Shown: in pieces, positions 1 through 7,647 of the stretch
Layout of the letters: each line of letters starts with the position of its first letter
How positions within the stretch are numbered: position 1 is the stretch's first letter
NCBI RefSeq assembly: GCF_017792385.1
Contig: NZ_CP051230.1
Coordinates: 2,542,001-2,606,000 of the forward strand
DNA: 64,000 bases
Direction: 5' to 3'
Source: Hyphomonas sp.
GTDB lineage: Bacteria > Pseudomonadota > Alphaproteobacteria > Caulobacterales > Hyphomonadaceae
Notes under the pieces: generated by a model
Told to the model about the DNA's origin: nothing
The model's database searches: none
Seen by the model: the letters and a program-made list of their open reading frames with translations, nothing else
Translations under genes and position numbers: made by a program

Positions 1-883
1 TTGGACGCGACGGTCTATCGGAAAGAGCGATTGCGTGGAACAGGCGGCGTGCCCGGATTGGCAGCTCTCTTAAATTGGCCAATAGCCGTTCGAGTTCGAT
101 GTCGATGAGTAATTCGTAGACGTCGGATGCGCTGGCATCTGGAGAAAGATTTGCGAGTTTGGCAAAAGTCCAGGTGTGTTCAGGCCGGTCTTCGAAGGCA
201 TGTGCCGCAGCAGCTGCATTCAATCTGACGTTTTCGGTCGCACGTTCAAGTTCCAGCATCATTGCGGACGCATCAATGACCGGTAGCCGCAATGGCGCGA
301 AAGCTTGAAATATCCGCCGTTCGGGTCGTGACTGGGTTTCCTGCGATCGCGCGGTCGCCACGATCATGATCTGAGCGTGCTCTTGCATGAGGTCACGGAG
401 CCGGGATTGCGCTGCAGCACTAGAGAGTCCTGCACTCATAAGCAGATCGAGACCATCGATCAGAACCAGACAAAGTGTTTTCTCCGGAACTGCCTGTAGC
501 GCGCGGTCCAGCAGGTCTTTTTCAGCGACCCATCGCTTGTCGGTACCGCCTCCCCAATCGACGGCTAGCGGCAGATCTCTGTCTTGATCCCGCGGTGTTT
601 CGAGGCTTGCGCGGATCTTCTCGATAAGCGTTTCCGGGGCTATTGTTTGGCTTTCGATTTCTGAGATCGTCGTAACAACGACATGTCCGGTTCGCAGCCG
701 GTTTGCTCTTTCTGCAATGAGTTGGAGCGCAACGGTCTTCCCACTGCCTGGGACGCCTGTGATGAGCACATGTTGTAGTGGCGGGCGCTCTGCAGTGATG
801 TTGCTGCGGACATATGCCAAGGCTCGGTCCACAAGCCGGGCCAGTCGGTTGCGGGCGCCTTCAGCGGGCGGGACGAGGCTCAT
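1..883 (-). CDS. P-loop ATPase, partial (runs off left edge)
   Basis: An open frame reads leftward from an ATG at 883 to the window edge with no stop, giving at least 294 residues. It has a Walker A motif (GVPGSGKT, about residue 48) and a Walker B-like stretch (LCLVLIDGLDLL) followed by a sensor-like IMIVATAR. The start overlaps the stop of the upstream ATPase as ATGA, so the two are translationally coupled. No effector or DNA-binding domain is recognised in the visible part. It is probably the second subunit of a two-ATPase system carried as cargo at this end of the element. Function unknown; the rest lies outside the window. Confidence 0.75.
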   Translation of the reverse strand, partial: MSLVPPAEGARNRLARLVDRALAYVRSNITAERPPLQHVLITGVPGSGKTVALQLIAERANRLRTGHVVVTTISEIESQTIAPETLIEKIRASLETPRDQDRDLPLAVDWGGGTDKRWVAEKDLLDRALQAVPEKTLCLVLIDGLDLLMSAGLSSAAAQSRLRDLMQEHAQIMIVATARSQETQSRPERRIFQAFAPLRLPVIDASAMMLELERATENVRLNAAAAAHAFEDRPEHTWTFAKLANLSPDASASDVYELLIDIELERLLANLRELPIRARRLFHAIALSDRPSRP

Positions 884-2055
884 GGTCTGGAACGCCACCA
901 TGTCTCCACTACTTTGTATGCGAATACAGCCTCGCGTGTTTCTGGATCGGTTGCGATAAAGGCGTCCTGTTCGAGCGCGATCAGAAGATTCTGAATTGCG
1001 TCGTCATCCATGCCTGTTTCCTTTGCCGCTTCTGCCAGAGCGCCGACATCGCACGGGTTTCGAGCGGCCAGTGTTGAGAGGATTTTGCGAGCAGTGGGCT
1101 CTTCATCACCGTAGTGTTTCAGTCGTTTCGAGAATTGCTCAAAGAAACTGATCTCGAACTCGCGTCGGTATGTGCCCTTTAGCGCGACCGCGACGGCTTC
1201 AGGCGTTCGTGCGTCCTCGCTTTCAATCTCGATCATTGCGCGTTGCAGAAAGCTCGGAAACGTATCGGCTGTTGTGGCGATTACCGCATCAGCCAATTCG
1301 TCGCTCCACCAGTCCAGTTCAAAACCTGCTGCAAGCGCCCGGAGCATGTCCTTTGCGTCGTCGTCTTCCAAAGGTGGGATCGTCACGCTGACGAGATCAT
1401 TGAGGTGATCCATTTCCAGCTCATGCTGGCGTGCAATTTCTCGGATCCCGATCGAGCCAGCAATAGCCATGGGGATGCCAGCTTGCCGCCACCGGCGAAG
1501 TGTCGCCAGGAATGTATCTATTGTGTCCGGCGTTACGCCGGCCTCAATTTGATTATCGCAAAAATAGGGTAGTTCATCGAAGAAGAAGACAATCGTCTTG
1601 TCGGACTCAAGAACTTGTTTCTCGACCGCCTCAGCCAGTTGAGCCCAGAATTCCATAAACAGCGAATCATCCGCTTTATCGCCGCCGGCTTTGCCGTCGC
1701 TGAAGCGCTTTATCGCTTCTGTGAGAGCTTCTGGTAAGAAGGGAAGTTGGGTCCATCGCTGGAGGAGTGATTTGCCCGTCTGTTCAGGAAGTTGCTTTAG
1801 AAGGCGTGTGACGAAGGCCGTCATGCTCACGCGACCTTCCAGGTTGAGTTCAATCACGTGAAATTTGTTGTCTTCGGAGAGAAGACGCTTGGTCTCCTTC
1901 ATCACCGAGGATTTGCCAGTTCGACGCGGACCAAACAGGGCAATGCTGCCGCCGCTTCTCAGCGTTCGTAGCGTCTTCTTGGTCAGTTTGGGCCGGGGCC
2001 AGAATTTGGCTCCATCGACGCCAGCGCCATAGTGAGGTTCGAGTTTCTGGTTCAT
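880..2055 (-). CDS. Archaeal-type AAA ATPase with C-terminal winged helix
   Basis: About 391 residues from the ATG at 2055. Walker A is GPRRTGKS, Walker B is KTIVFFFDELPYF, and a sensor-like stretch reads AIAGSIGIREI. The last 90 residues look like a winged helix ending FAYKVVETWWR, the layout of the 'ATPase domain predominantly from Archaea' family. An upstream ATG at 2085 is also in frame, but it lies between two palindromic operator copies, so I prefer 2055 (GAAG precedes it). The stop overlaps the start of the next ATPase gene. Role unknown; paired ATPases in accessory DNA can belong to defence or toxin-like systems, but no effector is visible here. Confidence 0.75.
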   Translation of the reverse strand: MNQKLEPHYGAGVDGAKFWPRPKLTKKTLRTLRSGGSIALFGPRRTGKSSVMKETKRLLSEDNKFHVIELNLEGRVSMTAFVTRLLKQLPEQTGKSLLQRWTQLPFLPEALTEAIKRFSDGKAGGDKADDSLFMEFWAQLAEAVEKQVLESDKTIVFFFDELPYFCDNQIEAGVTPDTIDTFLATLRRWRQAGIPMAIAGSIGIREIARQHELEMDHLNDLVSVTIPPLEDDDAKDMLRALAAGFELDWWSDELADAVIATTADTFPSFLQRAMIEIESEDARTPEAVAVALKGTYRREFEISFFEQFSKRLKHYGDEEPTARKILSTLAARNPCDVGALAEAAKETGMDDDAIQNLLIALEQDAFIATDPETREAVFAYKVVETWWRSRP

Positions 2056-2063
2056 GCGTTCTT

Positions 2064-2124
2064 CAGTATATACCGTGCCGTGCATAAACTCTCAATCATT
2101 TCATCTCGAAATCGGTATATACCG
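2064..2124 (-). promoter_or_regulatory. Two palindromic TATATACCG operator copies
   Basis: CGGTATATACCG (2113-2124) is a perfect 12-bp palindrome. CAGTATATACCG (2064-2075) matches it at 11 of 12 positions, 49 bp away. Both lie immediately upstream of the ATPase pair, with the nearer copy 9 bases from the preferred start at 2055. This looks like a dimeric repressor site controlling the two-ATPase operon. The regulator is not in the window. Confidence 0.5.
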
Positions 2125-2137
2125 AAACGCGCAGGTA

Positions 2138-2443
2138 CTAGCGTTTCCACACCATGACGCCGGTGCCGTCTTCTGCATTCTCGAAAAAGGCGGCCCGCAC
2201 TGGCCCGGCAAAGCTCGGATCGTCCAGCTTCACGGCAAGGTAGGGCGTCTCGCCATCCTTGCTTTCCTGCTGCCAGGCCGCGCCGAGTTCCGCACCGCCG
2301 GCATAGAGTCGGTAATCCGGTGCCTCGTCATTGGCCTTGGTCTTGTTCGGAACAAGCTGGGCTTTGACATTGATCGTCATGGTCCGGATGGTTCCGGTAT
2401 ACTTCCCATCCTTCAGTGTGAATGATCCAATCTGTGCCATCAT
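2138..2443 (-). CDS. DUF736 family protein (element A, trb-linked copy)
   Basis: 101 residues with the typical DUF736 pattern: IGSFT-KDGKYTGTIRTMTINVKAQ at the N-terminus, YRLYAGGAELGAAW in the middle and a C-terminal AFFEN...VMVWKR. DUF736 proteins are small conserved companions of alphaproteobacterial conjugation clusters; their biochemical role is not established. The gene is the last of the trb operon, adjoining DUF2274 (stop and start nearly touch), with an AAAGGA ribosome site. Two adjacent ATGs (2443, 2440) are possible. It has paralogues at 27.5 kb and, in element B, at 61.3 kb. Confidence 0.9.
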   Translation of the reverse strand: MMAQIGSFTLKDGKYTGTIRTMTINVKAQLVPNKTKANDEAPDYRLYAGGAELGAAWQQESKDGETPYLAVKLDDPSFAGPVRAAFFENAEDGTGVMVWKR

Positions 2444-2683
2444 CTATCCTTTCGCGCTGGCATTGGCGTGTAGGGCTTTGCGCGCCCGTTTGAACCCGGG
2501 GTCGGACCCGAGGAACATCTCAAGCATGGCGGGGATCAGCGTTTCGGGCTTTTCCTCCTGGCCATAGGTCTGCTTGTACAGCGTCGCATAGTCGGTGAGC
2601 GCCGAAGCGAGATCCGGATCGACAGAGACGGTCATGCGTACGGGTGTGCGGTCCGGAAGCTTGTCGAGACGAAGTGTCATCAC
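2444..2683 (-). CDS. DUF2274 family protein (element A)
   Basis: 79 residues; the segment LRLDKLPDRTPVRMTVSVDP followed by LASALTDYATLYKQTYG and LIPAMLEMFLGSDPGFKRAR is characteristic of DUF2274, a small protein found immediately downstream of trbI in this type of conjugation operon. It overlaps the trbI stop by 4 bases (ATGA), so it is co-translated with the type IV secretion genes. The first half resembles a short ribbon-helix-helix-like fold, but a DNA-binding role is only an inference. Confidence 0.88.
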   Translation of the reverse strand: MMTLRLDKLPDRTPVRMTVSVDPDLASALTDYATLYKQTYGQEEKPETLIPAMLEMFLGSDPGFKRARKALHANASAKG

Positions 2684-3948
2684 TGTGCTCCTTGTGGATG
2701 GGCGCGGAGAATGAGATCGCGTGTGACCACCACGCGCACGGGCCAGCCGGGACGGACACGGATGGTGGGCTGGATACCGAGATTGCGGTCGACGACGCGC
2801 TGGCCAGCTTCGTTGATGGTGTCAGTGGCACCGCGCCGGATAGCGCGCTCAATGTCGCCGTCGCCATCAGATCCAAGCTCCGCACCGATCCCAAGAATGG
2901 TCGCAAGCCCAGCCGCGGCGAACACGCGGTCCCAATGATGGTCGGTACGGTCAGAGAGCCCAGAGTAACCCTGCGCATCGGCGCCAGGCGCTGAGATGAC
3001 AATCGAAGACCCGTCCGGAAAAATGATCCGGTCCCAAGTCACAAGCGCGCGGTCCTGCCCGAACGAGACTTCAGACTGGTAGCGTCCGATCAGACGCGAG
3101 CCTTGCGGGATGAGAAGATAGGCGCCCGTCACAGTGTCATAGACGGGCTGAGTGACCTGGGCGACGATGGTACCGGGCAGGTCACTATTGATGCCGGTGA
3201 CCAGCGAGGCCGGGATCAGCGTGCCCGCCATGACCTGATAGGGCGAGACGGCATCCTGCACGCCATATTCATTATAGACATCCGCCGAAGCTTCCTCGCC
3301 TGCAAAGGCGAGCTTGCGGTCCTGAAGATTGGGATCGGCTGCGGCGAAGGCTGATGGCGCCCCCTGGGGCATCGCGGCGAGGGCCAGCAGTTCGGAGGTG
3401 AGATCGGCGCTGGATGGGCGGGTTCGGCCTGCGTTTTCCGCAAGTGCTGCGCTGCCAGTTTCCGATTGCAGACGGAAGAAGACCGGCGCGCGGGCGGCTT
3501 CTTCGGCCATTGCTGCTTCTCGCATGCGCCTTGCCCGTGCCGCCTCATCGGCCGGGTTGGGCCGGAAGTCGTCTTCAAAACGCGTGACATATTCCGGCTC
3601 GATGCCAAGCTCGCGCTCAGCGGCCAGCATGGTCGAGCCGAGATCGCCCGAAAGCGGCGGGCCGAGCCGGGCAATTCGGTCCTCGACCGGCGCCAGTTCG
3701 CCATAGCTGGCTGGCAGAGTGGAGAGCCCATCGGGCTTTCTTGTATTGGTCGTGTTGTAGAGTTCCTGTCCGGGCGGGGCGGCGGCGGTCGGCGGCTTCA
3801 GGGCGATGCTGGCGGCGGCAAACAGCGCCAGCACGCCAAGCCCGGCGCCGACCATCAATACCTTGCGGTTGATCCGTGTGACGGGTTTCGGGGAAGACCG
3901 GATCTTCAGCCGTTCGGCATGTTCGTCGAAGGGAATGGGCTCGCTCAT
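2680..3948 (-). CDS. trbI: TrbI, VirB10-like type IV secretion scaffold
   Basis: 422 residues. An N-terminal cytoplasmic tail is followed by one membrane helix (about residues 30-47, VLMVGAGLGVLALFAAASIAL), a proline-rich periplasmic linker, and a C-terminal beta-barrel domain with YQVMAGTLIPASLVTGINSDLPG and LLIPQGSRLIGRYQSEVSFGQ, hallmark VirB10/TrbI sequences. In the family this protein spans inner to outer membrane and couples ATPase energy to channel opening. It lies between trbG and DUF2274 in the conserved trb order. A diverged counterpart is in element B at 61.9 kb. Confidence 0.96.
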   Translation of the reverse strand: MSEPIPFDEHAERLKIRSSPKPVTRINRKVLMVGAGLGVLALFAAASIALKPPTAAAPPGQELYNTTNTRKPDGLSTLPASYGELAPVEDRIARLGPPLSGDLGSTMLAAERELGIEPEYVTRFEDDFRPNPADEAARARRMREAAMAEEAARAPVFFRLQSETGSAALAENAGRTRPSSADLTSELLALAAMPQGAPSAFAAADPNLQDRKLAFAGEEASADVYNEYGVQDAVSPYQVMAGTLIPASLVTGINSDLPGTIVAQVTQPVYDTVTGAYLLIPQGSRLIGRYQSEVSFGQDRALVTWDRIIFPDGSSIVISAPGADAQGYSGLSDRTDHHWDRVFAAAGLATILGIGAELGSDGDGDIERAIRRGATDTINEAGQRVVDRNLGIQPTIRVRPGWPVRVVVTRDLILRAHPQGAQ

Positions 3949-3950
3949 GC

Positions 3951-4943
3951 TCAGCCCCCGAAAAGCGCCGCGAGCCCGGTCCGGCGCTGCGTGCGGGCAA
4001 TGCGCACAACGGTCTGGTTCCTCTCGCCGAGGCGCAGTTCAGCCGCGCGGAAGAGCCGGTCGACCACATAATAGCTGCCGCGGACGCGGTAATTGACGAG
4101 TTCGGCGTCACCATCCTCGCCCAAGACAAACAATGGCGGCATATCGGTGGTGGCGATATTGGCCGGCATCTGGATATAGACTTGCCGTCCATCATCGAAG
4201 ACGCGGATCGGTTTCCAGTCGGGATCATCGCCGGTCAGGCGGTAGTCGAAATTGAGCCCTTCCAGCACCAGTCCGCGTTCGATTGAGCCTGCTTCCCTTG
4301 CGATGGCCCGGCCATTGCGCGCGGTCAGTTCAGCCAGCTCATCGGCGGGATAGCGCCAGGAGAGCGCGGCCATATAGCCGCCATCCACGCTTTCCAGTTC
4401 CAGATGATAGGTGCGCCGGTTGGTGGCGATCATGAGATTGGTGCGGATGCCGCCGCTGATTGGCTTGACCAGCACATGCGCGCGGGCGGTCGACCCGGAG
4501 CCGGAGACAGTATCACCGACCACCCAGCGCACCGTGTCACCGGCCGAGACTGAGACCAGCTCTTCGCCGGGTTGAAGCGCGATATCGCTGACCTGACCGG
4601 GGCTGGCATAGAGCCGGTAGAGCGCACCCTCCGTATAGGGATAGATCTGGATCGCGTTCACATAGCCATCGACGGAGGGCTCGATCAGGGCATGTTCGCG
4701 GCCCTCGCGGATGGCTTGCCTTGGCGAGACGCTGGGCGCGTCGGCGCTGGTTTCGATCGGTTTCATCTGACCGGGGAGCGGCAGCGCTATGGCGGTTTCG
4801 ACGATCTCGACCGGCCGTTCTGCTTCGTCCGCCAGGGGGACAGCGGCGACGAAGGCGGCCTCATCGAAAGGCTGAAACTCTGTGGTGGTGGCGCAGGCCG
4901 TGGTGAGCGCCAGGGCGGAGCCTGCAAGGATAAAGCGGATCAT
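3951..4943 (-). CDS. trbG: TrbG, VirB9-like outer-membrane channel protein
   Basis: 330 residues from the ATG at 4943, which overlaps the trbF stop (TAATG); a longer frame to 4976 exists but would run into trbF. The N-terminus is a lipoprotein-like signal (LAGSALALTTAC). The body has the VirB9/TrbG pattern: ALIEPSVDGYVNAIQIYPY, TYHLELES, AALSWRYPADE, and a C-terminal domain with PIRVFDDGRQVYIQMP and VNYRVRGSYYVVDRLFRAAELRLG. It forms the outer-membrane part of the mating channel together with TrbI. Confidence 0.95.
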   Translation of the reverse strand: MIRFILAGSALALTTACATTTEFQPFDEAAFVAAVPLADEAERPVEIVETAIALPLPGQMKPIETSADAPSVSPRQAIREGREHALIEPSVDGYVNAIQIYPYTEGALYRLYASPGQVSDIALQPGEELVSVSAGDTVRWVVGDTVSGSGSTARAHVLVKPISGGIRTNLMIATNRRTYHLELESVDGGYMAALSWRYPADELAELTARNGRAIAREAGSIERGLVLEGLNFDYRLTGDDPDWKPIRVFDDGRQVYIQMPANIATTDMPPLFVLGEDGDAELVNYRVRGSYYVVDRLFRAAELRLGERNQTVVRIARTQRRTGLAALFGG

Positions 4944-5635
4944 TATTCGTCTCCTGTCACGAGGTCTTCGCCCCAATTGAGTGAGTGGATGTAAAGGCCG
5001 AGGGGATTGGCGCGCAGCGTCGCGGCATCACGCGGCGGTTGCGTCACGATGGAGAAGAGCCCGGTAAAGCGCTGGGCCTTCATCAGGGCGCCATTTTCAT
5101 AGGTCTTCTCGATCCAGCGAGCCTGGAAGCTGTCATCGGAAACACGCACCACGCTGACGACATCCACGGTGCGCGATTTGCGCCCGACGTCGGCGAAGGG
5201 ATCATTGATCTGGGCGTATTCGCTGAGCGTGGTCGCGGCCCTGTCGGTCACGAAATCATAGGCGCGGAGCCAATTCTCGCGCACGACCACCGGATCGACG
5301 CTCAGCCCGCGCACATGGGAAATGAAATTGGCCAGGTGATGGGCGATCTGAGCATCGCTCGCGACATAGCGCTCCGTGGCCGGAGCAACAGCGCGGGCTG
5401 CGCCGGTCTCATCCACCTCAACCACATAGGGCGTGACCGTGGAAATGGTGGAACGCCAGACTAAAGCGGCGGAGGAGAGGAAGCAAAGCCCGAGACAGCC
5501 GAGCGCCATCAAGCGCCAATTCTTCGCCTGGACGCGGGCGGAACCGATGCGGTCGTCCCAGATTTGCCCCGCCTTCTGGTAGGGCGTTTCAGGGAAAGGG
5601 CTATGCCCATAGGAAGTGGAAGATCGTTTGAACAT
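4943..5635 (-). CDS. trbF: TrbF, VirB8-like inner-membrane assembly factor
   Basis: 230 residues. A short cytoplasmic N-terminus is followed by one membrane helix (about residues 42-60, LMALGCLGLCFLSSAALVW) and a periplasmic VirB8 domain with TPYVVEVDETG and FSIVTQPP, ending in NPLGLYIHSLNWGEDL, a typical TrbF tail. VirB8 proteins nucleate assembly of the secretion channel. The gene abuts trbL without a gap and overlaps trbG by one base. Confidence 0.94.
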   Translation of the reverse strand: MFKRSSTSYGHSPFPETPYQKAGQIWDDRIGSARVQAKNWRLMALGCLGLCFLSSAALVWRSTISTVTPYVVEVDETGAARAVAPATERYVASDAQIAHHLANFISHVRGLSVDPVVVRENWLRAYDFVTDRAATTLSEYAQINDPFADVGRKSRTVDVVSVVRVSDDSFQARWIEKTYENGALMKAQRFTGLFSIVTQPPRDAATLRANPLGLYIHSLNWGEDLVTGDE

Positions 5636-6928
5636 CTATTCGTCCTTGTCCTGAAGGCTTGGGGCTGCGCCGGATGAACCGCGATCACCGTCGCGCAGGG
5701 AGTGAACAGCGGCCTGGCCGGCATGGCTCATGCGCTGCTGGGTTTGCATCCGCCGCGCCCAGCCGGGCTCGCCAGTTGAAGAGGTTTCACTGCCGCCGCC
5801 GACGGGTGAGCCGCCAGTGGCCGTCCAGGCGCCCTGGCTGCCGCGCCGGTATGCCTCGCGGAGAGACCCCGCCGGACGGCTGGCGGTCCGCCTTATGGCG
5901 TCGCCGCCCGCGCGTGCGACACCGGCAAGACCGGCGGCCACGGCGCCAGCGCCGGACGCGCTGGAGGCGACCGAGCCGAGCGTATAGGAGGTGCGCGCTG
6001 CCCCGGCCATCGAGGCGCCCGCCTTGACAGCGGATGAGGCCCCGCCAATCGCCGCGCGTCCGCCCATGCCGGCGACATAGGTGCCGGCGACAACGCCCAT
6101 AGCAGCGCCGGCTGCAGAGCCTGCGCCAAGCTGCGGGGCGCCGGTGATGAGCCCGCTGGCGACGCCCGGAGCGAATATCCCCATCCAGAAGAAGACGATG
6201 GAGGCGAGCACCGTGCCCATGACCTGGGCCAGCGTCACATCATCGCCGGTGCGGAAGGCGTCGGTGACGGAGGCAAAGAGGGTCGAGCCGATGCCGATAA
6301 TGACGGCGAGCACCATCAGCTTGACGCCCGAAGTGATGACATTACCGAGCACACGTTCAGCCAGGAATGAGGTCTTGTTCCAGAGCGCGAAGGGGACGAG
6401 CACGAAGCCGGCCAGCGTTGTCAGCTTGAACTCCAGTATGGTGATGAAGAGCTGCACGGCGAGGACAAAGAAGGCCACCATGATGACGGCCCAGGCGATC
6501 AGCATCACCGCAATCATGATGAAGTTATGGAAGAAGGAGATCGGCCCCAGCATGTCGGAGACTTCTTCGAGCAGGGGTTTGGAGGCATCGAAGCCGACAC
6601 TGGCGATGAAGCCGGGCCGCAGGAGGTCGCCGGGCGTCATGGCGCCGCCGCCGGCGGTCACGCCCAGTTCGGCGAAACTCTCGAATATGATGTTCGCAAG
6701 GACGGAGAAATTGCCAATGATGAAGGCGAAGACGCCGACATAGAGGACTCTCTTCAGGAGTCCGGCGATGACGTCGGTGTTCTGCGCCAGCGCCCAGAAG
6801 AGGCCCGCCAGCGTGATATCGATGGCGATCAGCGTGGTCGACAGGTACGCGACATCACCTGCCAGTAGGCCGAACCCGCTGTCGATGTAGCGAATAAAGG
6901 TCGCAAGGAAGGTGTCGATCACGTCCAT
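5636..6928 (-). CDS. trbL: TrbL, VirB6-like polytopic membrane protein
   Basis: 430 residues. Multiple membrane helices occupy the first ~290 residues (for example AYLSTTLIAIDITLAGLFWAL, FIMIAVMLIAWAVIMVAFFV, FKLTTLAGFVLVPFALWNK), followed by a glycine/alanine-rich, then charged low-complexity tail, the layout of TrbL/VirB6. It is the inner-membrane core of the DNA translocation channel. It sits between trbJ (8-base gap) and trbF, as in other trb operons. Confidence 0.94.
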   Translation of the reverse strand: MDVIDTFLATFIRYIDSGFGLLAGDVAYLSTTLIAIDITLAGLFWALAQNTDVIAGLLKRVLYVGVFAFIIGNFSVLANIIFESFAELGVTAGGGAMTPGDLLRPGFIASVGFDASKPLLEEVSDMLGPISFFHNFIMIAVMLIAWAVIMVAFFVLAVQLFITILEFKLTTLAGFVLVPFALWNKTSFLAERVLGNVITSGVKLMVLAVIIGIGSTLFASVTDAFRTGDDVTLAQVMGTVLASIVFFWMGIFAPGVASGLITGAPQLGAGSAAGAAMGVVAGTYVAGMGGRAAIGGASSAVKAGASMAGAARTSYTLGSVASSASGAGAVAAGLAGVARAGGDAIRRTASRPAGSLREAYRRGSQGAWTATGGSPVGGGSETSSTGEPGWARRMQTQQRMSHAGQAAVHSLRDGDRGSSGAAPSLQDKDE

Positions 6929-6936
6929 CGGCTTGC

Positions 6937-7638
6937 CTAGTTCTCCAGGAAGGATTTGGTGCGTGCCCGGCCGCGCTCGGCTTCGGCGAGCTCACGTGCG
7001 CGTTCCAGCGCTTCGGCCCGGTAGTAAGCCGCCATCATGCTCTCCATCTGGATGAGCTGCTGGGTCTGCATGGCTTCGATCTGATTGCCGGCCTGGACGG
7101 CCTGCAGATTGCCGACAGCCGCCTGGCTGGTTTCGATCAGGCCCGCTATGGCCTCGGCATCGGTTTCATTGTCTTCGAGGGCCGCTGAGACCGTGACCAG
7201 CGTATCACGATAGGCGGTGCGGGACTGACGCCAGCGCGCACGGGCGTCCTCGACCAGTTCGGCCTGCCGGGGCGGGGTTTCACCATAGTCTTCCGGGTAG
7301 GCTTCTTCATATTCGCGTTCGACCTCTTCCACGCCATAACCAATGCCTTCGGCCTCCCGCATCAGCTCCTCGATCCGTTTGATCCGGTCGAGAATGATCG
7401 CTTCGGCGACATTGACAGGCAGGGTTTCGAGATTGCGGGCCATGTTCTCCAGCATCTCGATCTCATGGGTGAGCTGTTCGATCTGGTTTGTGACTTCCTC
7501 CACCGCCTGAATGGCCTGCAGAATATTCTGAACATGATTGGCCGGGTCATAGACCGTCCATTGGGCTGAAGCCGGCGGCGCCACCATCGTGTTCAGCGGC
7601 AGCGCGCAAAGCAGGACGCAGGGCAAAAGGCGTTTCAT
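6937..7638 (-). CDS. trbJ: TrbJ, VirB5-like secreted pilus-tip protein
   Basis: 233 residues with a clear signal peptide (MKRLLPCVLLCALPL..., cleavage after ASA near residue 25). The mature protein starts QWTVYDPANHVQNILQAIQA and is almost wholly helical coiled coil (EEVTNQIEQLTHEIEMLENMARN), as in VirB5/TrbJ. The family is exported and sits at the pilus tip or base. Position between trbE and trbL fits the standard order. No separate trbK entry-exclusion gene is seen in the gap after trbJ. Confidence 0.93.
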   Translation of the reverse strand: MKRLLPCVLLCALPLNTMVAPPASAQWTVYDPANHVQNILQAIQAVEEVTNQIEQLTHEIEMLENMARNLETLPVNVAEAIILDRIKRIEELMREAEGIGYGVEEVEREYEEAYPEDYGETPPRQAELVEDARARWRQSRTAYRDTLVTVSAALEDNETDAEAIAGLIETSQAAVGNLQAVQAGNQIEAMQTQQLIQMESMMAAYYRAEALERARELAEAERGRARTKSFLEN

Positions 7639-7647
7639 GGAAGGCTC

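Noticed and set aside
3466..4096. Long plus-strand frames opposite trbI and trbG
   Set aside because: Typical antisense shadows of GC-rich coding sequence; the minus-strand proteins are clear family members.
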